Positions 1-6,579 are shown, counted from the first letter of the stretch. The stretch is 6,631 nt of DNA from Bacteroidales bacterium GP2 (GCA_001701115.1 DAAJ01000046.1:1-6631), one strand, 5' to 3'. Made by a program: numbers and translations. Notes: generated by a model not told the origin, from the sequence alone.

Positions 1-69
1 GGCAAAGAGTTGCGGCGATGACCACAAAATCACTAACAGCAACAAGGCTTTTCTTATAAAAGTTTTCAT
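1..69 (-). CDS. Exported protein, N-terminal fragment (signal peptide only)
   Basis: The reverse strand opens at an ATG at 69 and reads without a stop to the window edge, giving 23 residues. They form a textbook Sec signal peptide: a basic start (MKTFIRK), a hydrophobic core (ALLLLVILW), then SSPQLFA, which fits a cleavage site ending in L-F-A. No lipobox cysteine appears in the visible part, so a type I signal is favoured over a lipoprotein. The in-frame region upstream is closed by a stop at 109-111. A GTG at 88-90 would add only seven non-signal-like residues, so the ATG is preferred. The mature protein is outside the window and its function cannot be named. The only convincing promoter reading towards it is at 380-410, which implies a leader of about 300 bases. 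Confidence 0.72.
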   Translation of the reverse strand, partial: MKTFIRKALLLLVILWSSPQLFA

Positions 70-128
70 ATAAAGAAATGTGTGCTTCACGTGTCCCCCG
101 ATCAGCTTTTAACATGGTTTAATACAAC

Positions 129-339
129 GAAAGCGTAGGACAATGTTCAGTCTATTCTTACAGAGGAATCGCCAAATACCCTATTCTGAAATAAACAGTC
201 CACTCCCACGCTTGTGCGAATATCACGACCCTTCTCGGGAATGGATAATCGACGAGCATGAGCGCTCCTTGACTGCTTTCCCTCAGAATATAAAATATTT
301 GGCGCATTTTCTGTAAGAGGATAAGCATGAAACGCTTTC
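129..339 (-). ncRNA. Large imperfect hairpin: structured leader or small RNA
   Basis: The whole stretch is one long imperfect palindrome centred near 234. Paired blocks, left with right, are 129-136/332-339 (GAAAGCGT/ACGCTTTC), 156-164/310-318 (TCTTACAGA/TCTGTAAGA), 170-178/296-304 (CGCCAAATA/TATTTGGCG), 182-189/283-290 (TATTCTGA/TCAGAATA) and 196-200/271-275 (CAGTC/GACTG). Weaker inner pairs are 209-212/261-264, 215-217/256-258, 221-224/244-247 and an apical CCC/GGG at 229-231/237-239. Small internal loops separate the blocks. The minus strand is chosen because a strong promoter (380-410) reads into it and the exported-protein gene lies beyond; no plus-strand promoter was found before 129. 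No T-run follows the minus-strand end, so it is probably not a terminator. Alternatives are a 6S-like RNA, a hairpin-type miniature element, or an invertible segment. The pairing is certain; the role is inference. Confidence 0.45.
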
Positions 340-353
340 ATAAAAAGAATTTA

Positions 354-377
354 ATGTCCCCGCCTCTGCAGGGACAT
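354..377 (-). promoter_or_regulatory. Hairpin at the expected 5' end of the minus-strand leader
   Basis: ATGTCCC (354-360) pairs exactly with GGGACAT (371-377) around a 10-base loop. On the minus strand it starts about where transcription from the 380-410 promoter should begin, so it would cap the leader RNA. A T-rich stretch follows it on that strand, around 341-350. It could stabilise the 5' end or act as an early attenuator. Read on the plus strand it has only a distant, weak T-run, so it is a poor plus-strand terminator. Confidence 0.4.
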
Positions 378-379
378 GG

Positions 380-410
380 CAAATTTAGTTCTTTTTCACA
401 TAACCACAAA
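380..410 (-). promoter_or_regulatory. Bacteroidota-type promoter reading left
   Basis: On the minus strand there is TTTG (410-407), then exactly 19 bases, then TAAATTTG (387-380). This matches the Bacteroidota housekeeping sigma consensus (TTTG, spacer near 19, TAnnTTTG) at every defined position. Transcription should start near 373-375. The transcript would run through the hairpin at 354-377 and the palindrome at 129-339 to the exported-protein gene that starts at 69. No other match to the consensus was found between here and that gene. Confidence 0.65.
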
Positions 411-479
411 ATTTTATGTCCATTTTTCCCTTTTTCAATAAATCATCAAGAAATTTTAAGCAGTTTCTAAAATATTTTG

Positions 480-487
480 TAATTTTG
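480..487 (+). promoter_or_regulatory. Probable mdh promoter, -7 box
   Basis: TAATTTTG fits the Bacteroidota -7 consensus TAnnTTTG fully. It would start transcription near 493, leaving an A/T-rich leader of about 35 bases before mdh. The -33 element is poor: the position 19 bases upstream reads TAAG instead of TTTG. The 12-mer ending in this box (476-487) occurs identically in front of the PurF-like gene on the other strand. Confidence 0.5.
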
Positions 488-528
488 TACGTGACGAAAT
501 TATCAACCAAAAATATAAATTCAAGATT

Positions 529-1458
529 ATGTCAAAGGTAACAGTAGTAGGCGCCGGCAATGTAGGAGCAACCTGCGCCAATGTATTGGTAACAAACAAT
601 GTAGCTGATGAAGTAGTACTTATCGACATCAAGCAAGGTCTATCCGAAGGAAAGACTATGGACATTATGCAGACTGCCAATCTTCTCACTATCAACACCC
701 ACATGGTGGGCGTAACTAACGATTACGAAAAGACTGCCGGTTCTGATGTTGTTGTAATCACTTCAGGTATTCCGCGTAAGCCGGGCATGACCCGTGAAGA
801 ACTTATCGGTGTTAACGCCGGTATCGTAAAATCTGTTACTGACAGCGTGCTTAAATATTCACCCAACGCTATCATCGTGTGCGTATCCAACCCCATGGAC
901 ACCATGACATATCTTATCCACAAGACATCCGGTCTTCCCAAAAACCGTATCATCGGCATGGGTGGAGCTCTTGACAGCGCACGTTTCAAATATTTCCTCA
1001 GCATTGCCCTCGGTGCAAACGCAACTGAAGTTGAAGGCATTGTTATCGGCGGACACGGAGACACAACTATGATTCCTCTTGTACGCTACGCTGCATACCG
1101 CGGCATCCCCGCTTCAACACTTCTCCCCGCAGAACAGCTTGAAAAAGTTGCTGCTGACACAATGGTTGGCGGTGCTACCCTTACCAAGCTTCTCGGCACA
1201 TCTGCATGGTATGCTCCCGGTGCTGCTTCAGCTCAGGTTGTTGCGGCTGTTATCGGTGACCAGAAGAAACTCATCAGCTGCTCAGCACTGCTTGACGGCG
1301 AATACGGTGAAAAAGACCTTTGCATCGGCGTTCCCTGTATCCTCGGCAAGAACGGCATTGAGAAAATCGTTGAATTCGACCTCAATGAAGCAGAAAAAGA
1401 ACTCTTCCACAAGAGCGCTGAAGCTGTTCACAAAACAAACTCAGCTCTTTCCTGCTAA
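529..1458 (+). CDS. mdh: Malate dehydrogenase, NAD-dependent
   Basis: This enzyme interconverts malate and oxaloacetate with NAD in the cytoplasm. In anaerobic Bacteroidota it usually serves the reductive branch towards fumarate and succinate. The 309 residues match the length of the LDH-like bacterial malate dehydrogenases. The Rossmann loop GAGNVG is at residues 8-13, and Asp33 at the end of strand beta-2 favours NAD over NADP. The mobile loop GIPRKPGMTRE (80-90) carries Arg83 and Arg89; arginine at the first of these selects malate/oxaloacetate over lactate/pyruvate. Asn121, Arg152, Asp149 and the catalytic His176 in GGHGD complete the active site. The start is chosen because the Rossmann fold begins directly after MSK. 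There is no Shine-Dalgarno; the leader is A-rich, as expected in this group. The thioredoxin lipoprotein gene follows 9 bases after the stop, so the two are very likely cotranscribed. Confidence 0.97.
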   Translation: MSKVTVVGAGNVGATCANVLVTNNVADEVVLIDIKQGLSEGKTMDIMQTANLLTINTHMVGVTNDYEKTAGSDVVVITSGIPRKPGMTREELIGVNAGIVKSVTDSVLKYSPNAIIVCVSNPMDTMTYLIHKTSGLPKNRIIGMGGALDSARFKYFLSIALGANATEVEGIVIGGHGDTTMIPLVRYAAYRGIPASTLLPAEQLEKVAADTMVGGATLTKLLGTSAWYAPGAASAQVVAAVIGDQKKLISCSALLDGEYGEKDLCIGVPCILGKNGIEKIVEFDLNEAEKELFHKSAEAVHKTNSALSC

Positions 1459-1467
1459 TATCCGCTT

Positions 1468-1950
1468 ATGAAAGCTATAAAATATCTCTTCGCTTCAGCT
1501 GTTATCGCACTTGCATCATGCAACAATGCTGCAAAGACAGATACTGCGGCAGAAGGAGAAGCAGAAGAGCCTGCAACAGAAGTACAGACCGATTCCACCG
1601 CAGCAGTAACTGTTGAGGCTGGAGAAGATGCTGTTGTTGCACTCGCTGCCGGCACTACCGAACTTCCCAAGGCGGATGTTCCTGTGCTTGTTGACTTCAG
1701 TGCAACATGGTGCGGACCCTGCCAGAGATTCAAACCGGTATTCCATAAGGTTGCCGAAGAATTTAAAGGCAAAGCCATTTTTGTAAGTGTTGACGTTGAT
1801 GAATGCCCCGAAATCGCAAAGACATTTGAGGTACAATCAATACCTTTCATCATCGCTGTGATGCCTGACGGCTCAAAAGCTGAAGGTCTTGTCGGCGACC
1901 AGCCCTACGACGACTTCAAGGCTTATGTAGAAAAAGCGGTCAACAAATAA
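1468..1950 (+). CDS. Thioredoxin-fold lipoprotein
   Basis: This is a 160-residue envelope protein with a lipoprotein signal and one thioredoxin domain. The signal is MKAIKYLFASAVIALASC, with lipobox L-A-S-C and lipidated Cys18. Residues 19 to about 65 are a low-complexity linker rich in Ala, Glu and Thr, acidic overall. The thioredoxin domain runs from about 66 to 160. It has the active site WCGPC (81-85), Asp76 in VDF as the buried acid of thioredoxins, and a cis-proline at Pro126 (SIPF). WCGPC and the short domain without the usual TlpA insertion resemble a cytosolic thioredoxin placed behind a lipid anchor. It probably reduces or exchanges thiols at the periplasmic face of a membrane; its partner is unknown. 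It lies 9 bases after mdh and is followed by a strong terminator, so it is the second gene of a two-gene unit. The class is secure; substrate and redox direction are not. Confidence 0.9.
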   Translation: MKAIKYLFASAVIALASCNNAAKTDTAAEGEAEEPATEVQTDSTAAVTVEAGEDAVVALAAGTTELPKADVPVLVDFSATWCGPCQRFKPVFHKVAEEFKGKAIFVSVDVDECPEIAKTFEVQSIPFIIAVMPDGSKAEGLVGDQPYDDFKAYVEKAVNK

Positions 1951-1974
1951 GCGCCTGCGCTTATATCAAAATAC

Positions 1975-2013
1975 AATCGGGTGCCATCCTTGAGGTGACA
2001 CCCGATTTTTTTT
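1975..2013 (+). terminator. Intrinsic terminator after mdh-thioredoxin unit
   Basis: AATCGGGTG (1975-1983) pairs with CACCCGATT (1999-2007). After a C/A mismatch the stem continues with a few more pairs (1985-1988 with 1994-1997). Eight T residues follow (2006-2013). It sits 25 bases after the lipoprotein stop and just before the end of the convergent PurF-like gene. On the minus strand the stem is followed by a weaker, broken T-rich stretch, so it may also terminate the opposite transcript. Confidence 0.9.
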
Positions 2014-2024
2014 AATTCAACGCA

Positions 2025-3911
2025 TCAGCGTTTGTCGGCGTTTCCTTCGTAATAGTTTACAAACGCACGATTTACAAGCCTTATGCCGCCTGGAGTAGGA
2101 TAGTCACCGGAAAAATACCAGTCGCCCGGATGATTCGGCACCGCAGCATGGAGCCCGTCAAGGCTCTGGAATAGAATCTCTACCTCTGCGCCCGTACCCT
2201 CGGGAGTAAGCATCTCTGCAATCTTCTCTGCCACTTCACGATCTGTAAACGGAGCATAGACCTCTTTAACACAGTTCTTAAGCTCGCCGTCAGAAACAGA
2301 CTCCATTGCAAGGCATTTCTCATACACTTTCCGCAACACATCCTCCCTGCCGCTCTCCTTGAGCAGCTCCACTGCAGCACGGAAAGCAATAAACTCACCC
2401 ATGCGGGACATATCTATGCCGTAGTAATCCGGGTAGCGTACCTGTGGCGATGAACTTACAACAACAATCTTGCGCGGATGCAACCTGTCAAGGATTCGCA
2501 GAATGCTCTGTTTTAGGGTTGTGCCACGCACTATGCTGTCATCAATCACAACAAGATTGTCTATATCGTTTTTCACGCATCCGTATGTCACATCATACAC
2601 ATGTGCCGCAAGGTCATTTCTCGCCTCACCCTCCGCAATGAAAGTCCTTAGTTTTATATCCTTTATTGCAACTTTCTCAACCCTCAGCTTATGGCTCATG
2701 ATTTCCTTCAGTGTGCCCATATTGAGGGTGCCGGTTTCCTGCGCGGCAAGAATTCTGTCTGCTTTCAGACCATCAAGGTATCTTTCCAGCCCGTCTACCA
2801 TACCGATGAAAGCCACTTCGGCAGTATTGGGGATAAAAGACACTACCGTATTGTCAAGGTCATACCCTACACTTTCAAGCACCTGCGGAACTATGGCGCG
2901 CCCGAGTGCCTTGCGCTCGCGGTAAATGTCCGCATCACTGCCCCTGGAAAAATATATGCGCTCGAATGAACACCGCTGGTTATCGCCGGCTCCGATTACA
3001 TCACTCACTTCCACTTCGCCGTTTTTAGTGACAATAACAGCACTTCCCGGTGCAAGTTCATGCACCTCGGAGCGGCGCACATTCATCACAGTCTGGATTA
3101 CAGGACGCTCAGACGCTACAACTACCACCTCGTCATCACAATAATAGAATGCCGGACGTATGCCGTTGCTGTCACGGAGAGCAAACATATCTCCGCTACC
3201 TGTCGCGCCACAGATCACAAAGCCGCCATCCCATTTAGGAGCAGTATGCATAAGGACCTCCTTCATGTCAATATTGTCCTCAATTATTTTTGTCAGCTCC
3301 GGTTCCATGAGTGAATCACGGTACTGCCTGTATATCCTGTGGTTCTCTTTGTCAAGCGCATAACCGAGTTGTTCCAACAGCATGACAGTGTCGCTGTATA
3401 TGCGTGGATGCTGTCCCATCGCTACTACGCCTTGGAAAATCTCCTCAACATTCGTCATATTGAAGTTGCCGCATAGCAATAAGTTGCGCGACCGCCAGTT
3501 ATTGCGCCGAAGAAATGGATGGACGTAACTTAACCCGCTGCGCCCGGTAGTGCTGTACCTCAGATGCCCCATATAGATTTCCCCGATAAAAGGGACCTCC
3601 TTTTCTACAAAATCGGCAGTCCGGTGCTCAACACCGCTTTTTTCAAGCTGAGGACGGATTGTGTCAAATATTTCCTGGATTGCCCCGGTGCCGAGAGCCC
3701 TTTCACGAAACACATATTCATGCCCCGGCTCGGCATGGAGTTTCACCACCCCAATTCCGGCTCCCTCTTGTCCGCGGTTGTGCTGTTTCTCCATCATAAG
3801 GTACAGCTTTGACAAGCCATAGCAATAGGTGCCGTACTTTTCTTTATAGTATTCCAGAGGCTTAAGCAGGCGAATCATCGCCACTCCACACTCATGCTTT
3901 AATATTTCCAT
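2025..3911 (-). CDS. purF: Amidophosphoribosyltransferase, long Bacteroidota form
   Basis: PurF makes 5-phosphoribosylamine from PRPP and glutamine, the first step of purine synthesis. The N-terminal half is a class II glutamine amidotransferase: Cys8 is the likely nucleophile in HECGV, implying removal of a seven-residue leader as in propeptide-bearing PurF. HNRGQEGAGIGV is at 44-55, GHLRYSTTG at 115-123 and RDSNGIRP at 246-253. The C-terminal half is a phosphoribosyltransferase with an intact PRPP loop, VVIDDSIVRGTT (454-465), and a partly kept flexible loop (RTFI, 422-425). At 628 residues it is over 100 longer than the E. coli or B. subtilis enzymes, with inserts and a C-terminal extension. 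Cys147 stands where the oxyanion asparagine of HNGN normally sits. Asp495 replaces an iron-sulfur cysteine of the Bacillus type and CLAC is missing, so no Fe-S cluster is expected. No other purine gene is adjacent, so a divergent paralogue with another role is possible. Confidence 0.88.
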   Translation of the reverse strand: MEILKHECGVAMIRLLKPLEYYKEKYGTYCYGLSKLYLMMEKQHNRGQEGAGIGVVKLHAEPGHEYVFRERALGTGAIQEIFDTIRPQLEKSGVEHRTADFVEKEVPFIGEIYMGHLRYSTTGRSGLSYVHPFLRRNNWRSRNLLLCGNFNMTNVEEIFQGVVAMGQHPRIYSDTVMLLEQLGYALDKENHRIYRQYRDSLMEPELTKIIEDNIDMKEVLMHTAPKWDGGFVICGATGSGDMFALRDSNGIRPAFYYCDDEVVVVASERPVIQTVMNVRRSEVHELAPGSAVIVTKNGEVEVSDVIGAGDNQRCSFERIYFSRGSDADIYRERKALGRAIVPQVLESVGYDLDNTVVSFIPNTAEVAFIGMVDGLERYLDGLKADRILAAQETGTLNMGTLKEIMSHKLRVEKVAIKDIKLRTFIAEGEARNDLAAHVYDVTYGCVKNDIDNLVVIDDSIVRGTTLKQSILRILDRLHPRKIVVVSSSPQVRYPDYYGIDMSRMGEFIAFRAAVELLKESGREDVLRKVYEKCLAMESVSDGELKNCVKEVYAPFTDREVAEKIAEMLTPEGTGAEVEILFQSLDGLHAAVPNHPGDWYFSGDYPTPGGIRLVNRAFVNYYEGNADKR

Positions 3912-3933
3912 TGTCGTTAAGTAAAATCTTATG

Positions 3934-3945
3934 CAAAATTACAAA
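3934..3945 (-). promoter_or_regulatory. Probable promoter of the PurF-like gene
   Basis: On the minus strand TAATTTTG (3941-3934) fits TAnnTTTG fully. It places the start of transcription near 3928, about 17 bases before the ATG at 3911. No TTTG is found 19 bases upstream, so the -33 element is weak or absent. The full 12-mer 3945-3934 is identical to the mdh promoter 12-mer at 476-487. Confidence 0.5.
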
Positions 3946-3985
3946 CATTGTTACGATACTATTTTTATTTTCCATTTTTTTTTCA

Positions 3986-3993
3986 TTACTTTG
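3986..3993 (+). promoter_or_regulatory. Possible galK promoter, -7 box
   Basis: TTACTTTG followed by C matches TAnnTTTG except at the second base. The position 19 bases upstream is TTTT within a T-rich run, a weak -33 element. Transcription would start near 4000, giving galK a leader of about 60 bases. It lies back to back with the PurF-like promoter in a 150-base divergent region. I saw no clear operator palindrome there. Confidence 0.35.
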
Positions 3994-4061
3994 CTCCGTG
4001 AAAGCAGAACCGCAAGTTTAGTTATTGCTTTTTATCACCTAATCCTTAAACAGATACTTTA

Positions 4062-5198
4062 ATGAAAGAAAAAATCAACAAGGCGTTTAGCGAGCGCTTC
4101 AATAACAGTGGAACACTTTATGTTGCTCCCGGACGTTTCAACCTTATCGGCGAGCATACCGACTACAACGGCGGATTCGTATTCCCCGGTGCCATTGACA
4201 AATACATGATGGCAGAAATTCTCCCCAACGGCACTGACAAAGTAAGAGTGTATTCGCTTGACCTTGATGATTATGCTGAATTTGGGCTGAACGAAGCTGA
4301 CGCGCCTCAGCAGAGCTGGGCTCGTTACATCTTCGGTGTTTGCCGCGAGGTGCTTAAGAGAGGCGGCAAAGTTGAAGGATTTGACGCTGTATTTGCAGGC
4401 AATGTGCCCCTCGGAGCAGGTCTTTCATCCTCTGCAGCACTCGAAAGCTGCTTTGCCAATGCTGTCAACGACCTTTTCAACGACAACAGCATAGACAAAT
4501 TTGAACTTGCACGCATCGGTCAGTCAACAGAGCACAACTATTGTGGTGTGAACTGTGGCATCATGGACCAGTTTGCAAGCGTATTCGGCAAAAAAGACCA
4601 CCTCATGCGTCTTGACTGCCGCTCAATGGAATTTGAATATTTCCCCTTCAAGCCCGTAGGTCACAAGCTCGTGCTTCTTGACTCTGTTGTTAAGCATGAA
4701 CTTGCTGATTCTCCATACAACAAACGTCGCCAGAGCTGCGAAAGAGTAGCTAAACGTCTCGGCATCGAAACACTCCGCGACGCTACAATGGAGATGCTTG
4801 ACGCTATCAAGACCGACATAACAGCAGAAGACTACTTCCGTGCTAAATTCGTTATCGAGGAAAAAGACCGCGTTCTCGCTGTTTGCGACGCACTTGTTGC
4901 CGGCGATTACGACACAGTTGGACGCTGCATGTATGAAACCCACCGCGGATTGTCCAAGGACTACGAAGTGAGCTGCGAGGAACTTGATTACCTCAATGAC
5001 ATCGCTAAAGAATGTGGAGTTACCGGCTCACGCATCATGGGTGGCGGATTCGGCGGTTGCACCGTAAACCTCGTTAAAGATGAGCTCTATGACAACTTCG
5101 TTGCTACTGCAAAGAAGAAATTCAAAGAGCGCTACGGACACGAACCCAAAGTGTATCCCGTTATCGTTAGCGATGGCGCAAGAAAATATGAAGATTAA
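4062..5198 (+). CDS. galK: Galactokinase
   Basis: GalK phosphorylates alpha-D-galactose with ATP to galactose 1-phosphate, entering the Leloir pathway in the cytoplasm. The 378 residues match the usual length of bacterial galactokinases. All three GHMP kinase motifs are present: the galactokinase signature GRFNLIGEHTDYNGG (24-38), with Arg25 and the sugar-contacting Glu31, His32 and Asp34; the ATP loop PLGAGLSSSAAL (116-127); and GSRIMGGGFGG (322-332). Asp169 in CGIMDQF is the expected catalytic base, and Tyr219 in SPYNKRR fits the conserved sugar-site tyrosine. The ATG follows an A/T-rich leader with no Shine-Dalgarno. Neither galM, galT nor a sugar transporter is next to it in this window. 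A terminator-like hairpin lies 32 bases after the stop, so it appears to be a single-gene unit, divergent from the PurF-like gene. Confidence 0.97.
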   Translation: MKEKINKAFSERFNNSGTLYVAPGRFNLIGEHTDYNGGFVFPGAIDKYMMAEILPNGTDKVRVYSLDLDDYAEFGLNEADAPQQSWARYIFGVCREVLKRGGKVEGFDAVFAGNVPLGAGLSSSAALESCFANAVNDLFNDNSIDKFELARIGQSTEHNYCGVNCGIMDQFASVFGKKDHLMRLDCRSMEFEYFPFKPVGHKLVLLDSVVKHELADSPYNKRRQSCERVAKRLGIETLRDATMEMLDAIKTDITAEDYFRAKFVIEEKDRVLAVCDALVAGDYDTVGRCMYETHRGLSKDYEVSCEELDYLNDIAKECGVTGSRIMGGGFGGCTVNLVKDELYDNFVATAKKKFKERYGHEPKVYPVIVSDGARKYED

Positions 5199-5230
5199 AG
5201 ATTTTGCAATATAGAGAGAGTTAAATCTGG

Positions 5231-5264
5231 GCATGAGGGTCTGTGAAGATCTTCATGCTTTTTT
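5231..5264 (+). terminator. Hairpin with T-run between galK and metY
   Basis: An 11-pair stem (5231-5241 with 5248-5258, including two G-T pairs) closes a six-base loop and is followed by six T residues (5259-5264). It is a good intrinsic terminator for galK. No TAnnTTTG box fits in the 25 bases between the T-run and metY, and none was found just upstream. metY may therefore depend on read-through or on an unrecognised promoter, which makes this hairpin a possible attenuator. Confidence 0.8.
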
Positions 5265-5289
5265 AAATTTACCAATAAAAAAGTACTTT

Positions 5290-6579
5290 ATGTCAGACAA
5301 AAAATTACATTTTGAAACCCTTCAGCTCCATGTGGGTCAGGAGCAACCCGATCCTGCGTCCGACGCACGCGCGGTGCCTATTTACCAAACTACATCATAT
5401 GTGTTCCGCAACTCGCAGCACGCAGCAGACCGTTTCGCGCTCAAAGATGCCGGCAATATTTACGGCAGGCTCACCAATTCTACGCAGGATGTGCTGGAAA
5501 AACGTATTGCAGCGCTTGAAGGCGGAGTTGCAGCACTCGCAGTTGCAAGCGGTGCCGCAGCAGTGACATACGCCCTTGAAAACATCACCCGTTCAGGCGA
5601 CCATATTGTTGCGGCAGACAATATTTATGGCGGTTCGTACAACCTCATCGCCCACACATTTGAGCCACGGGGAATTGAATCCACATTTGTAAATGTGCGT
5701 GACCTGAAAGCAGTGGAAGCCGCGATAAAGCCAAACACCAAGTGCCTTTTTGTAGAAACTTTCGGAAATCCCAACTCCGATGTTACCGACCTTGACGCCC
5801 TTGCAGAAATAGCCCACCGCCATAACATTCCCCTGATTGTAGACAACACTTTCGCCACTCCTTATCTGATGCGCCCGTTTGAGCATGGTGCGGACATTGT
5901 TGTTCATTCGGCAACAAAATTCATCGGCGGGCATGGCACCAGCCTCGGCGGTGTGATTGTTGATTCTGGCAATTTTGACTGGAAAGCGAATGCTGACAAG
6001 TTCCCCACAATCGCCAAGCCGGATCCGAGCTACCATGGTGCCGTTTTTGCTGATGTTGCCGGACCGGCTGCATTCGTCACACGAATCCGTGCCGTCATCC
6101 TCCGCGATACAGGTGCGTGCATCTCACCCTTTAATGCATTCATCCTGCTCCAGGGCATCGAAACGCTATCACTCCGAATCGAGCGCCATGTTGAAAACGC
6201 GCTCAAAGTTGTGGAATTCCTTGCATCGCACCCCAAAGTTGCGAAAGTCAACCACCCCTCACTCCCAGACCATCCCGACCACGAACTATACAACCGTTAT
6301 TTCCCAAATGGGGGCGGAAGCATATTTACCTTTGAACTGAAAGGTGGAGTTGACGCAGCTTGGAGATTCATTGACTCACTTGAAATCTTCTCATTGCTTG
6401 CTAATGTTGCGGATGTGAAGAGCCTGGTAATCCACCCATACACTACCACCCACTCACAGCTTACGCCTGAAGAAGCAGCTGAGCAACACATCACCCCCTC
6501 GACTGTACGCCTTAGCATAGGCACAGAGCACATTGATGACATTATCGCAGACCTTGCCCAGGCACTTGACAAAGCCTGA
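5290..6579 (+). CDS. metY: O-acetylhomoserine sulfhydrylase (PLP-dependent)
   Basis: MetY condenses O-acetylhomoserine with sulfide to give homocysteine, the direct sulfhydrylation route to methionine. From the ATG at 5290 the protein has 429 residues, typical of MetY and longer than MetB or MetC. The start MSDKKLHFETLQLHVGQ agrees with the family. An ATG at 5233 in the same frame would add 19 residues encoded by the terminator stem and T-run, so it is rejected. This Cys/Met-metabolism fold shows Tyr58 and Arg60 (YGR, phosphate contact across the dimer), Gly88 in ASGAAA, Asp185 (ring nitrogen of PLP) and Lys210 in SATKFIGGHG as the Schiff-base lysine. A MetY-like insert follows around 229-253 (WKANADKFP to YHGAVF). 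TVRLSIGTEH near the C-terminus carries the carboxylate-binding arginine. No metX partner is in view. A related cystathionine enzyme is less likely given the length and insert. Confidence 0.95.
   Translation: MSDKKLHFETLQLHVGQEQPDPASDARAVPIYQTTSYVFRNSQHAADRFALKDAGNIYGRLTNSTQDVLEKRIAALEGGVAALAVASGAAAVTYALENITRSGDHIVAADNIYGGSYNLIAHTFEPRGIESTFVNVRDLKAVEAAIKPNTKCLFVETFGNPNSDVTDLDALAEIAHRHNIPLIVDNTFATPYLMRPFEHGADIVVHSATKFIGGHGTSLGGVIVDSGNFDWKANADKFPTIAKPDPSYHGAVFADVAGPAAFVTRIRAVILRDTGACISPFNAFILLQGIETLSLRIERHVENALKVVEFLASHPKVAKVNHPSLPDHPDHELYNRYFPNGGGSIFTFELKGGVDAAWRFIDSLEIFSLLANVADVKSLVIHPYTTTHSQLTPEEAAEQHITPSTVRLSIGTEHIDDIIADLAQALDKA

Noticed and set aside
261..290. Resemblance of the minus strand near 270-282 (GAAAGCAGTCAAGG) to the conserved SRP RNA segment
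   Set aside because: The match lies in the RNA strand positions 280-267, but the neighbouring GGAA tetraloop and symmetric helix of SRP RNA are absent, so it is probably chance.
147..341. A 64-codon minus-strand reading frame inside the leader, starting 32 bases after the predicted transcript start
   Set aside because: Its sequence is dictated by the palindrome, has no recognisable domain, signal or membrane segment, and no run of one amino acid that would suggest a leader peptide. I cannot exclude translation, but nothing supports it.
372..421. Plus-strand hairpin of GGACAT with ATGTCC at 416-421, followed by T-rich sequence, as an mdh attenuator
   Set aside because: The stem is bulged with a long loop, and the likely mdh promoter lies downstream at 480-487, so the element would not be in the mdh transcript.
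1079..1471. A 130-codon plus-strand frame overlapping mdh
   Set aside because: It is a shifted-frame shadow of the well-supported mdh gene, with no family features.
2470..2925. A 151-codon plus-strand frame opposite the PurF-like gene, and similar shorter ones
   Set aside because: These are antisense shadows; the minus-strand protein carries clear conserved motifs over the same bases.
5233..5289. A 19-residue N-terminal extension of MetY from an upstream ATG
   Set aside because: These codons are the terminator stem, loop and T-run; family alignment and length fit the ATG at 5290.
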